Positions 53,256 to 61,318 of a DNA stretch of 64,000 nucleotides are shown here, piece by piece. This stretch comes from Streptomyces massasporeus (GTDB taxonomy: Bacteria; Actinomycetota; Actinomycetes; Streptomycetales; Streptomycetaceae): positions 124,001 to 188,000 of the forward strand of contig NZ_BMSE01000015.1 in NCBI RefSeq assembly GCF_014648995.1, read 5' to 3'. The notes below the pieces were generated by a model that worked only from the letters and a program-made list of their open reading frames with translations, was not told where the DNA came from and searched no databases. The first letter of the stretch is position 1, and every line of letters begins with the position of its first letter. Made by a program: the position numbers and the translations under genes.

Positions 53256-53293
53256 CCCCTGGCCCCGACCGGTGCCGCCGTCGGGCGCCGTAC

Positions 53294-53822
53294 TCAGAGC
53301 TCGCCCACCAGCACGATGACGAGGGCGGGCAGCGTGATGAAGACGGTGCCGAGGTGGGAGCCGACGACGACGGGATACCCCTGCGCCGGCGTGAGGATGC
53401 CCGCTCCGGCGAAGGGGACCAGCACGGACGTGGGGGTGGTCGAGGACTGGGTGACACGGTTCCCCCATGCCTGACGCCATAGCCAGGTAGGCGTTGCGGC
53501 CGACGGCCTTGATCAGAATGTCGCGGACCCGGCCGACCATCGGCAGTGTGAGCAGCTTTCCCGGGTAGTGGACGGCCACCAGTGGAAATGGGCCGGGTTC
53601 GGCGGCCAGTCCGTGCCGGACAGCGCATCGGTCAACGCCCCGCTGATGTGTTGCGGCGGATGCCCGGTCAGCTAGACCGGGAAGAGGATCAGCAGCGCGA
53701 GCCAGTTGTAGAAATCGTGGACGGTCGAGGCGCCGAGCGCCCTGCGGAACTCTGTGACTGATGATGCTCATGGCACAGATCAGCAGATGGATCAGCTCGG
53801 CGAGCCGACGGCTTTGGTCCAT
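53294..53822 (-). pseudogene. Na+/phosphate cotransporter family gene, decayed
   Basis: Fragments of a NptA-like membrane protein are readable in order but in different frames: AELIHLLICAMSIIS, ALGASTVHDFYNWLALLILF, RVRDILIKAVGRNAYLAMAS, then PTSVLVPFAGAGILTPAQGY and PVVVGSHLGTVFITLPALVI, ending with a TGA at 53294. At least three frame changes and an internal stop are present, and the N-terminal half is absent. The family moves phosphate or other anions with sodium. This is a dead gene. Confidence 0.75.
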
Positions 53823-54147
53823 GCGGGGAGCCGGACTGCTGCGGCGCCGCTCTCGGCGCCGGGTTCCGTGGGTGCCGAGCCGTCGGATCCACCGACACTG
53901 CCCAGGTCATGCGTCCGACGGCGAAGGGCGGCACCACCCTGCTTGTCGGACCGGGTGACACGGCGTCAGCCATCGATACACGCATTCATGAACTTGCGTA
54001 CAACCTCACCCGGTCCAGGGCTTCCTGTTTCGCACGCGCGTTTGATGTGGCGAATAGGGGTCATCCGCATGCCAAGCCTGCCTCCCAACGGGGCGGCGCC
54101 GACAGCATCATGCGGGGACACGACGCGGGCGACGAGGAGTGAACGCG
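53823..54147. other. 325-base gap before the gvpA-like gene
   Basis: It contains an open frame from 53909 that overlaps the gas-vesicle gene start, but it has no recognisable motif and its codon use is poor. The gvpA promoter should be here; no clear consensus was found. Confidence 0.35.
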
Positions 54148-54531
54148 ATGACCGTCGCGACACAGCAGGGTGGCGGGGGCGGTTCCAGCGGCCTCTACGA
54201 CGTTCTTGAGCTCATTCTCGACCGCGGGCTGGTGATTGACGCGTTTGTGCGCGTCTCCCTCGTCGGTATCGAGATCCTCAAGATCGACATACGGATCGTG
54301 GTGGCCAGCGTGGACACCTACCTGCGCTTCGCCGAGGCGTGCAACCGTCTCGATCTGGAGGCGGGTCCCCGCAAGCCGGCAGGGCTCACGGAACTCGCGG
54401 GGAAGGTTACCGAGTCCGGCGCCCGCGGCAAGACCAAGGGCGTCCTGTCCGGTGCTGCGGAGACTATCGCCGACGCCTTCCAGCAGACCCGAGACGAAGG
54501 CCGGAATCGTCAGTCGGGACGAGGCCGCTAG
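54148..54531 (+). CDS. gvpA: Gas vesicle structural protein, GvpA/GvpJ-like orphan
   Basis: This 127-residue protein contains the conserved GvpA core: GLYDVLELILDRGLVIDAFV, then SLVGIEILKIDIRIVVAS and VDTYLRFAEACNRLDL. An Ala/Lys-rich tail follows. GAGGAG lies eight bases before ATG 54148. In streptomycetes gvpA normally sits in a cluster with gvpF, G, J, K, L, S and others. None is present in the 10 kb on either side, so gas vesicles cannot form from this gene alone. It is an orphan or a remnant of a lost cluster. Confidence 0.9.
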   Translation: MTVATQQGGGGGSSGLYDVLELILDRGLVIDAFVRVSLVGIEILKIDIRIVVASVDTYLRFAEACNRLDLEAGPRKPAGLTELAGKVTESGARGKTKGVLSGAAETIADAFQQTRDEGRNRQSGRGR

Positions 54532-54773
54532 TAAGGCGGTGCAGGGCGCGGTGGCCATGCCGGGGCGCCGCGGCGCGCCGTGCTGGGCTCGCGGGGCACC
54601 AGGACACCTCCGGTCCGCAGGCGGTGGAGGAGGCGGAGGCACAGCCGTCTTCACCTCCGACGCCGGGACAGCAGTGTGCTTTCCCGCGAGCAATCGTGCT
54701 CCCGTTCAGCTGAGTCGCAGGGCCGAGGCCGTGCCGCTTCGCATCCGCATGTGAGGGGTCTGGACGGCTCCTT

Positions 54774-55337
54774 TTACCGCGCTGCGATGTCTTTGAGCCA
54801 GTCCTCGACAGTGAGGACATCTGCCCACTGCGGGAACAGCTTTTCAGTGAGCATCGTGTGCACTTCGGGGTCGGTGTCGAGGCAGGCGTCCGTCAGGACG
54901 GTGAGGCCGAAGTCCAGGTCGATGGCGTGCCACAAGGTGGACAGCACTACGGCACTGGTGGCGATGCCGGTGAGGACAAGGCTGTCGATGTCCCGCGCCC
55001 TGAGGACCAGGTCGAGGTCGCTGCCCGAGAAGGCGCTTCCCCGCCTTTTGGTGATCACGACGTCGCCCTCCTCGGGCGCGACGTCGTGATGGATCTCGGT
55101 GCCAGGGGCACCCTCGGCGAAGAGGCCGGCCCGTACGGCGTTGGTGATCACCTTGTTGCGAGGGCTGACTTCCGAATCGCCCGGTCGTAACGCGATCTTG
55201 ACGTAGATCACGGTGATGCCGGCAGCCCGGGCACCGTCAATCGCTCTGCGCAAGCGTGGCAGATATCCGGAACCGTCATCGGCGATCGCCACGACGTCCT
55301 GTTGCACGTCCATCACCAGAAGTGCACTGTTGCCCAT
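54774..55337 (-). CDS. Isochorismatase-fold hydrolase lacking the catalytic cysteine
   Basis: This 187-residue protein has the cysteine-hydrolase Rossmann-like fold with the Asp of MDVQQD and the Lys of VITKRRGSA, but in the third position the usual Cys of GVATDVCV is replaced: it reads TGIATSAVVLSTLW. Relatives such as the EntB/PhzD branch also lack this Cys and hydrolyse isochorismate-type vinyl ethers, while many others are uncharacterised. It may therefore be a vinyl-ether hydrolase or an inactive fold. The ATG at 55337 begins MGNSALLVMDVQQD. Confidence 0.85.
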   Translation of the reverse strand: MGNSALLVMDVQQDVVAIADDGSGYLPRLRRAIDGARAAGITVIYVKIALRPGDSEVSPRNKVITNAVRAGLFAEGAPGTEIHHDVAPEEGDVVITKRRGSAFSGSDLDLVLRARDIDSLVLTGIATSAVVLSTLWHAIDLDFGLTVLTDACLDTDPEVHTMLTEKLFPQWADVLTVEDWLKDIAAR

Positions 55338-55475
55338 GCTCGCCGACCTCTTCTCCCTTGGGAAACAAGCAGAAGTCTGGTGGATGAGCCGAGCCGCAGT
55401 GAAGGGTTTTGAGATCCTCTTCAGCCTCGCTCATGGCGCGTATCGACCGGCTGGTCGTGTCTTGGAGAGAGAAAG

Positions 55476-56615
55476 GTGGCACTGCGTCCTCACGCACTGT
55501 TGCCCGGGCGGTACGACCACCAGAAGGTCCTGGCGACCACTGTGGACGCCTGGGGTCGAGCTCTCTGGTTGATCTGCCCCGATGCGGAACTCCACCCACG
55601 TTCGTACGGCAGGCCCTACCCGCAGCCCCGTAGCAGCCCGTACGACGCGCTCTTGGTCATCGACAGCGGCGGCAGTGTCCGTGAACAGTTCTGGCGTGAC
55701 ATGAGTTTGCGGGTGACCCCTCTCGACGCGCTGCCCGATGGGCGGTTCGTTGTGCAGGGCCACACTGCCGCAGGGGATCGGAACGCGCAGATCGTCGGGA
55801 GGGACGGGCGACGCCGCCGCAGCTTCACGATGGGCCGTGCGGTCGAGTTCCTGATGGCGGATCGGCGGCACCACGTATGGAGTGCGTATGTCGATGATGT
55901 TGACGACGGTGTCGCCTGGGCCAACTACTACCCGACCTTCCCGTTGCTCGAGGTCCGGAGCAACGGGGGAAGTCGGCTGCGGAGCACCCCGGTGACCGCT
56001 CCCGCGGGGATGGCCGTGCACGAAGGGCACGTAACGATGTCGGGTGGCGACCGGCAGCCAGATCGCCTGCACCGTTGTCGCCTGACGGAGCTTGAGGCCC
56101 TCTGGGTAGAGGAAGCCCGTCTCACCCTCCCCAACGGCGCACCACTCGAGCGATACGCACGTCCCATAGGACGAGGCCGGCATTTGTACCTGCGTGGAAC
56201 GTCACCCAGACAGTGGTGCGTGATGGGTGCCTGGTGCCGCATCAGGCAACGTTCGCCCTGGGCGGTCTGCGACGATGACTCTATGGACGAGGAAGTCATC
56301 CCCATTCTTCGCGTCGAGGACGCTGCGGCGGCGGTCGCGTGGTACGAGCGACTGGGCTTCGCCAAGCAGTGGGAACACCGCTTCGAACCGGGACTTCCCG
56401 CGTTCGTCGAGGTCGCCCGGGGCGGGGTGCGGTTGTTCTTGTCCGAGCACACGGGCGACGCCCGCCCCGACACGTTGGTCTACCTCCGCATTCGTGATGT
56501 CGAGGCCGTCGCCTCCGAGTTCGGTGTGCAGGCAACGGACGCTCCGTGGGCGCGTGAGATTGAGCTGCGCGACCCTGACGGCAACCGGCTTCGGATCGGC
56601 ACACCGACGGAATGA
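55476..56615 (+). CDS. Beta-rich hypothetical protein read through into a VOC domain
   Basis: This 379-residue frame has an N-terminal part of about 270 residues that resembles a beta-propeller (repeated blades such as LLVIDSGGSVREQFWRD and GRFVVQGHTAAGDRN) and a C-terminal glyoxalase/bleomycin-resistance (VOC) domain (EEVIPILRVEDAAAAVAWYE). The join (WCVMGAWCRIRQRSPWAVC) does not look like a natural linker. The first gene may have lost its stop and run into the next. A separate VOC gene with its own start at 56283 is listed below. Neither part has a known substrate. Confidence 0.6.
   Translation: MALRPHALLPGRYDHQKVLATTVDAWGRALWLICPDAELHPRSYGRPYPQPRSSPYDALLVIDSGGSVREQFWRDMSLRVTPLDALPDGRFVVQGHTAAGDRNAQIVGRDGRRRRSFTMGRAVEFLMADRRHHVWSAYVDDVDDGVAWANYYPTFPLLEVRSNGGSRLRSTPVTAPAGMAVHEGHVTMSGGDRQPDRLHRCRLTELEALWVEEARLTLPNGAPLERYARPIGRGRHLYLRGTSPRQWCVMGAWCRIRQRSPWAVCDDDSMDEEVIPILRVEDAAAAVAWYERLGFAKQWEHRFEPGLPAFVEVARGGVRLFLSEHTGDARPDTLVYLRIRDVEAVASEFGVQATDAPWAREIELRDPDGNRLRIGTPTE
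56283..56615 (+). CDS. VOC-family bleomycin-resistance-like protein (possible separate gene)
   Basis: From ATG 56283 the frame gives a complete 110-residue VOC protein: MDEEVIPILRVEDAAAAVAW, then GLPAFVEVARGGVRLFLSEH and EIELRDPDGNRLRIGTP. It is the normal size and start for the family. No clear ribosome binding site precedes it, so it could also be made as part of the longer frame that begins at 55476. The family binds or modifies small molecules. Confidence 0.6.
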   Translation: MDEEVIPILRVEDAAAAVAWYERLGFAKQWEHRFEPGLPAFVEVARGGVRLFLSEHTGDARPDTLVYLRIRDVEAVASEFGVQATDAPWAREIELRDPDGNRLRIGTPTE

Positions 56616-56645
56616 CACTCGCCGGCAGCGCGCGGCAGGGAAGCT

Positions 56646-56770
56646 GTGCTGGTGGCTGAGCGAGTACGGGTCCGCGAGATCGAGGACGACGAGGGGCAGC
56701 GCCTGCTGCGGATCATCCGCCGGGGCGGCGGGTCGGTGGTGACCTGGCGGCGGGCCCGACTTCGCCAGAG
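56646..56770 (+). mobile_element. IS630-family transposase, N-terminal scrap
   Basis: About 40 residues (VAERVRVREIEDDEGQRLL, then RIIRRGGGSVVTWRRAR) match the start of IS630-type transposases of actinobacteria. After this the frame goes on with unrelated sequence and the DDE catalytic part is absent. No flanking inverted repeats were identified. It is a remnant. Confidence 0.65.
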
Positions 56771-56886
56771 CGAGCCGGTCCCGGCACGACTTCGGTCTGT
56801 CTGCGGGGCAGGGTCCTCGACCGAGGATGGCTGCCGCTGGATCCCCGCGGGCTTCCGCGCCGATCGTGGTTGCCTGCGGTCGGTAC

Positions 56887-57366
56887 TCACTCCGGCTTGG
56901 GCCGGGATCGCAGGTGCTGCATCTGGGCGTGGCTGAGGTCGTGTGCCTGCCGCATGTGACGGGTGATCACCTCGAGCTCATCTTCGGTGTGGTCGTCGAG
57001 CAGTGCCTGCCAGGCCACGCCGAGGTCGTCCCAGACCGCGGTGACACGGGCCACGCGTTCGGGCACGAGGGCGACCAGGACGCGGCGGCGGTCCTGCTGG
57101 TCTGGGGTGCGGACCACGTAGCCGCCTCGTTCGAGCCGGTCCACCAGCCGTGTGGCAGAGCCCGTGGTCAGGCCCGTCATGTCGGCGATCTGCTTCACGG
57201 TGAGTGGCCCGGGTTCGGCCGTCAGCAGACTCAGACACTGCACGTCGGTCGCATGCAGTCCGAGGTGGTCGGCAAGAGCCTGGTTGAACAGCACATACGC
57301 CGCCAGGTAGCGGCGGGATTCCATCGACAACTCCTCGTACAACCGGGCCCGACGTGACTCCGTCAC
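56887..57366 (-). CDS. MarR-family transcriptional regulator
   Basis: This protein of about 159 residues is a winged-helix dimer-type regulator: QCLSLLTAEPGPLTVKQIAD, then MTGLTTGSATRLVDRLERGG and VVRTPDQQDRRRVLVALVPE. GTG 57366 (VTESRRARLYEEL) is preferred because AAAGGTGATC lies upstream; GTG 57375 and an upstream start at 57402 are in frame, but the latter is in the operator region. It is divergent from an NmrA-like gene with paired palindromes between, so it probably represses that gene and itself. Confidence 0.92.
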   Translation of the reverse strand: MTESRRARLYEELSMESRRYLAAYVLFNQALADHLGLHATDVQCLSLLTAEPGPLTVKQIADMTGLTTGSATRLVDRLERGGYVVRTPDQQDRRRVLVALVPERVARVTAVWDDLGVAWQALLDDHTEDELEVITRHMRQAHDLSHAQMQHLRSRPKPE

Positions 57367-57385
57367 CTGGATCACCTTTCTATTT

Positions 57386-57443
57386 GCTGCGCGACGCAGC
57401 ATTCTATAGCCTACTGCGTGGCACAGTTAATGCGTCGCGCAGC
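57386..57443. promoter_or_regulatory. Paired palindromic operators of the marR/nmrA region
   Basis: GCTGCG-CGA-CGCAGC (57386-57400) is a perfect palindrome. TGCGTCGCGCAGC (57431-57443) is the exact complement of GCTGCGCGACGCA (57386-57398), so the two sites are mirror copies about 32 bases apart. The layout fits two MarR dimer sites flanking a shared promoter region. Confidence 0.7.
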
Positions 57444-57463
57444 TATTCGACCCAGGGGGACCC

Positions 57464-58345
57464 ATGCTCACCATCGCCGTCACCGGGGCCACCGGAGCCC
57501 AGGGCGGGGCCACCGCCCGCGCGCTGCTTGCCGCCGGCCACCGGGTGCGCGCGCTCACCCGCCGGCCCGGCTCGCCCGCCGCCGACACCCTGCGCGGCCT
57601 CGGAGCAGAGGTGCACCGCGCCGACTTCGACGACCGCGCGTCCCTGGACGAGGCCCTCGCCGGGGCGGACTCGCTCTTCGCCGTCACCACTCCCTTCGAA
57701 GCCGACACCGCCGTCGAAGCCCGGCAGGGCAAGACCATCGTCGACGCCGCGGCGGCCGCCCGCCTCGGGCACGTCGTGCTCACCTCCGCCGCCCACGCCG
57801 ACCGCGGCACCGGCGTGCCGCACTACGAGAGCAAGTATCTGGTCGAGCAGCACCTGCGTGCTTCGGGCCTGCCCTGGACGGTGATCGCCCCGGCGGCGTT
57901 CATGGACAACTACGCCAGCGGCTGGACCCTCGACGGCCTGCGCGACGGCTCCTTCGCCTGGCCCATGCCCGCCGACCGGCCGCTCACGTTCATCTCCGCC
58001 GACGACATCGGCGCATTCGCCGCGCTGGCCTTCCAACGCCGCGACGAGTTCACCGGACGACGCATCGACATCGCCTCCGACGAGCGCACGCCGGGCCAGG
58101 TCGCGGAGAGCCTCGCCGCGGCCACCGGCCGCCCGGTGACCCATCAAGAGGTGCCTCTGGCTTACGTACGGACCCGGTCCGCAGACCTGGCTGCCATGTT
58201 CGAGTACTTCACCACCTCGGGCCTCGACGTCGACGTCGCCGGGCTGCGCCGCGAGTACCCCGAAGTCGGCTGGCACAGCTTCACCGAGTGGGCCGACGCC
58301 CAGGACTGGACCATGCTCCTGGCCTCTGCGCCGGCACATCAGTGA
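57464..58345 (+). CDS. NmrA-like NAD(P)-binding protein
   Basis: This 293-residue atypical short-chain dehydrogenase has the motif TIAVTGATGAQGGATARALL, then HVVLTSAAHADRGTGVPHYE, SKYLVEQHLR and AAFMDNYASGW. The usual catalytic Tyr-x3-Lys is weak, as in NmrA regulators that sense NADP(H). Some relatives are quinone or aldehyde reductases. Its ATG lies next to the MarR operators, so it is likely induced by a small molecule. The protein probably acts in the cytoplasm. Confidence 0.9.
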   Translation: MLTIAVTGATGAQGGATARALLAAGHRVRALTRRPGSPAADTLRGLGAEVHRADFDDRASLDEALAGADSLFAVTTPFEADTAVEARQGKTIVDAAAAARLGHVVLTSAAHADRGTGVPHYESKYLVEQHLRASGLPWTVIAPAAFMDNYASGWTLDGLRDGSFAWPMPADRPLTFISADDIGAFAALAFQRRDEFTGRRIDIASDERTPGQVAESLAAATGRPVTHQEVPLAYVRTRSADLAAMFEYFTTSGLDVDVAGLRREYPEVGWHSFTEWADAQDWTMLLASAPAHQ

Positions 58346-58743
58346 TCTCTGTTCTCCCTGCTGCACTGACCCTTGGTCGAGCACGATCACCTCGCCCAGT
58401 GCTTGCGCCGGCGAGTGGCCTCGTTGTTGGCCGGACAAGCCTGTCCGGTAAGGAACCGCCGACATCGTGGCGTGGAAACCCAGCAGGCCGGCGTGGGGGT
58501 TGGGCGTCTTTTGCTGGATCGTACCTTTTGGGGCGGCGTGTTCGGTGTTGACGGCAGGCCGAGCGGCCGAGCCGGGAACAGCGGGTCCGGTCGGCAGGGT
58601 TGTATCGACCGAGGGCCGGCGCCGCATGAGCGGGGGAAGCATGGAGACGGCAAGGTCGTCCGCTCACCAGGTTCCGGGCCTCAGGGTTCGCGGTAGCCGC
58701 CGCGCGCTTTGATCATGACGTATCTCTTCGAGAGGACTGTTAC
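58346..58743. other. 398-base gap without a recognisable gene
   Basis: It contains a 7-bp inverted repeat, CCGGACA-AGCC-TGTCCGG (58431-58448), which may be a weak terminator of the NmrA-like gene. Several short frames show no homology I can see. The promoter of the PIG-L gene must lie at the right end. Confidence 0.4.
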
Positions 58744-59577
58744 ATGGCTGACCGGCCTTTGACGCTCATGGCTGTGCACGCGCACCCCGACGACGAGGCC
58801 ACCGGAACCGGGGGTGTCCTCGCGCGGTACGCGGCGGAGGGCATCCGTACGGTTCTGGTGACGTGTACGGACGGCGGTTGCGGTGACGGACCGGGGGGTG
58901 TCAAACCGGGGGACCCCGGGCACGAACCGGCGGCGGTCGCCTCGATGCGCCGTCAGGAGCTTGAAGCGAGTTGTGAGGTACTGAAGGTCAGCGATCTGGA
59001 GATGCTGGACTATGCCGACTCCGGGATGGCCGGCTGGCCGAGCAACGACGACCCCGGATCCTTCTGGCAGACCCCCGTGCAGGAAAGCGCGGCCCGGCTC
59101 GCGGAACTCATGCGGCACTACCGGCCTGATGTGGTCGTCACCTATGACGAGAACGGCTTCTACGGCCACCCCGACCACATCCAGGCCCACCGCATCACGA
59201 TGGCGGCGCTGGAGATGACCGCGCTGTCACCGAAGGTGTACTGGACCACGATGCCCCGGTCGATGATGCAGCGGTTCGGCGAGATCATGCGCGAGTTTCA
59301 TGAGGACATGCCGGAGCCGGATCCTGCCGAGGCCGCCGCGTTGGCTGAGATCGGCCTGCCCGACGATGAGATCACCACGTGGGTGGACACCACCGCGTTC
59401 AGCGGCCAGAAGTTCGACGCGCTGGCCGCGCACGCCAGTCAGGGCGAGAACATCTTCTTCCTCAGGATGGGCAAGGAGAGGTTCGGCGAGCTGATGGGCA
59501 TGGAGACCTTCGTGCGGGTCCAGGACGCCACGGGCGCGGCCGTACCCGAGAACGATCTCTTCGCGGGACTGCGCTGA
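58744..59577 (+). CDS. PIG-L/LmbE-family deacetylase
   Basis: This 277-residue zinc hydrolase has the metal-binding HPDDE in VHAHPDDEATGTGG (residues 14-18), the second-site motif GFYGHPDHIQAH, and a C-terminal His region (AHASQGENIFF). Relatives are mycothiol-pathway enzymes (MshB, Mca) and antibiotic deacetylases. The length fits Mca-like enzymes, but the body differs enough that a mycothiol role is not assured. It starts at ATG 58744 behind GAGAGGAC. The gene seems to be a single unit. Confidence 0.9.
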   Translation: MADRPLTLMAVHAHPDDEATGTGGVLARYAAEGIRTVLVTCTDGGCGDGPGGVKPGDPGHEPAAVASMRRQELEASCEVLKVSDLEMLDYADSGMAGWPSNDDPGSFWQTPVQESAARLAELMRHYRPDVVVTYDENGFYGHPDHIQAHRITMAALEMTALSPKVYWTTMPRSMMQRFGEIMREFHEDMPEPDPAEAAALAEIGLPDDEITTWVDTTAFSGQKFDALAAHASQGENIFFLRMGKERFGELMGMETFVRVQDATGAAVPENDLFAGLR

Positions 59578-60097
59578 TCCGGCCGTCCCGCCGCCGACAC
59601 CGCATCGCCCACATGTGCGATCAAGCGGGCCGCGCACCCGGAGGCCTGTTGGCGCGAGTTCCGAGTCGACGCATGCCCGCGCTCGTGACCCGACATCGCG
59701 CTCGTCTCCAGGCCACCGGGCAACGGCACAGGTGGGAGACGTGCGGGCGGCCGACCACAGGGTGCGCGCGCGGGCCCAGGTCAGCCCGGCGGCCTGCTCC
59801 GATCAAGGCGGACGGTGGAGGAAGCGGCACGAGGCTTGAGGATCCCGTGTCCGACACGCCGAACGGCCATCGTGGGCACCGCGGATGCACGTGGCGGCCA
59901 CTGACTTCAGAGTTCGGTGCGTCCGGGCCAACATACGAATCTTCAGCGGACTTCGGGAACGCGGTCCGGTGACGTCCAGCTGCGGGTGACCGCCGTTGCA
60001 TCGCCGTCGTGGCCGGCGCCCGGCGGCCACCCGCTGACAGGCGTCACGCTTCAGTTCGCACTCCCCGTGGTGGGGCGGCGCGCGTTGTCGTCTGGAG
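59578..60097. other. 520-base gap, no convincing gene
   Basis: This gap lies between two convergent genes. Open frames are present on both strands, as expected at this G+C content, but none shows a ribosome binding site plus family motif. No strong hairpin terminator was found, apart from a weak CCCC-GTGGT-GGGG stem near 60065. Confidence 0.35.
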
Positions 60098-60577
60098 TCA
60101 CCCCTGCCCCTCGGACGAGGGGTAGATCCGCCACAGCTGGGAGAGGTTCGGTCCGCCCCACATGCGGGTCAGGCCTACCAGCCGGTCGTTGCCCTGGAGG
60201 TGGTCGGCGATGGCCAGGGCGTAGCGCGGGTGCACGACCGAGACCATGTAGAAGTCGTTGCCGCGTTCCGCGTGGGAGACCAGCCGCCAGTGCTGGCTGA
60301 GGCTGTCGGTGCGTTCTCGAAGGGTCACGGTGTCAGGCGGGTTGGCCCCTGCGGTGAGGCAGCGGTGGTTGGCGTACGACTCGATGCGCACGGTGTCGTC
60401 GGCGTTCTGCCGCAGGAACCACCGGTGCGCGTTGTTGTCCTTGGCGAACGGGTCCTGTGCCCAGGTCTGGGTGTGGTTGCCGACACCGTCGTGCCAGTCG
60501 TTGCACATGAAGTAGGTGCCGGTGACGTGGTGGGTCATCGTCACCGATCCGCCCGCGAGCATTAGGAGGTCGCTCAA
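60098..60577 (-). CDS. Small lectin-like hypothetical protein
   Basis: This 159-residue protein has repeating aromatic motifs (HRWFLRQNADDTVRIESY, SLSQHWRLVSHAERG, LSQLWRIYPSSEG) like the Q-x-W pattern of beta-trefoil lectins. A carbohydrate-binding role is possible. There is no signal peptide. The start is TTG 60577, chosen because GAGGAG is seven bases upstream; no ATG has a similar site. The neighbours give no clue to its function. Confidence 0.65.
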   Translation of the reverse strand: MSDLLMLAGGSVTMTHHVTGTYFMCNDWHDGVGNHTQTWAQDPFAKDNNAHRWFLRQNADDTVRIESYANHRCLTAGANPPDTVTLRERTDSLSQHWRLVSHAERGNDFYMVSVVHPRYALAIADHLQGNDRLVGLTRMWGGPNLSQLWRIYPSSEGQG

Positions 60578-61059
60578 GTCAGTGCTCCTCAGCCTCGAGA
60601 GTTCTGTGCGGTAGCGGGGCGCCCCTGCAACTCAGCGTAGACAGCGGGCTGTTGCTCCACAGCGTGGTGAACCGGTCGTTTGCCGAGGCCAGACACTGTC
60701 CAGGAGGTCTCGAACGGGTGGACGGTGTCTCTTGGATCACCTGACCGAGCGTCACCCACATGTCCCGCACGCAGCGCATCGGTGTGGCAGGGCACCGGTC
60801 GATTCGAACGGACAGGGGAAATGACACACGCCAAGCTGGAGCGGCAAGAACGAGAATCTGACAGCCGTCCCGACGAACTGGCTGTCTCATACCGGCGATG
60901 ATCAGCCAGGTCGACCGGTCGGCTGCCGCTGGTTCCCGCAGCCCGGGCTTCGTCCGGCCGAGAGTGTGCTGGGCAGCGACAGACCTTCCGAGCGAGCAGC
61001 TCCCGGCGTTGCTCGCCTCCATGGTCCTGATCGGACTCGCCACTGACGGGCATCCTGCG
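60578..61059. other. 482-base gap, no convincing gene
   Basis: The stretch carries open frames on both strands without motifs. A 26-residue frame beginning MTHAKLERQERES has AGGGG only two bases from its start, which is too close for normal initiation. Confidence 0.35.
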
Positions 61060-61277
61060 CACCCTCCCACCGGTTCTGGTCGTCGCTGGTGTACCGGAGG
61101 ATCTTGGCAACATGCTCGTCGAGCAGCCGCGCTGCCTCGTCGGCCCCGGCGTCGAAGGCCGCCTCGACCGCAGCGAGGGGCATGGCGATCTCGCGGAGCT
61201 GACGCAGCACGGACGTCCGTGCCACCTGGTCAGCACCGTAGTAGCGGTAGCCCGAGACCGGGTCGGGATGGTTGCGT
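61060..61277 (-). pseudogene. MerR-family regulator fragment
   Basis: About 70 residues (NHPDPVSGYRYYGADQVARTS, then LRQLREIAMPLAAVEAAFDA and LLDEHVAKILR) match the wing and following helices of MerR regulators. The first helix-turn-helix part is missing or out of frame, and the C-terminus runs into unrelated sequence. It is a scrap, possibly of a regulator once tied to the adjacent ABC transporter. Confidence 0.65.
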
Positions 61278-61318
61278 ATTCCAGGTCGACCAGCCGTACA
61301 TGGTCCGTGCCCGGAGGT

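Noticed and set aside
53909..54142. Possible 77-residue gene overlapping the gvpA start
   Set aside because: It has no ribosome binding site or homology to gas-vesicle proteins such as GvpO.
59578..60097. Several short open frames in the gap after the PIG-L gene
   Set aside because: None combines a ribosome binding site, normal codon use and a recognisable motif.
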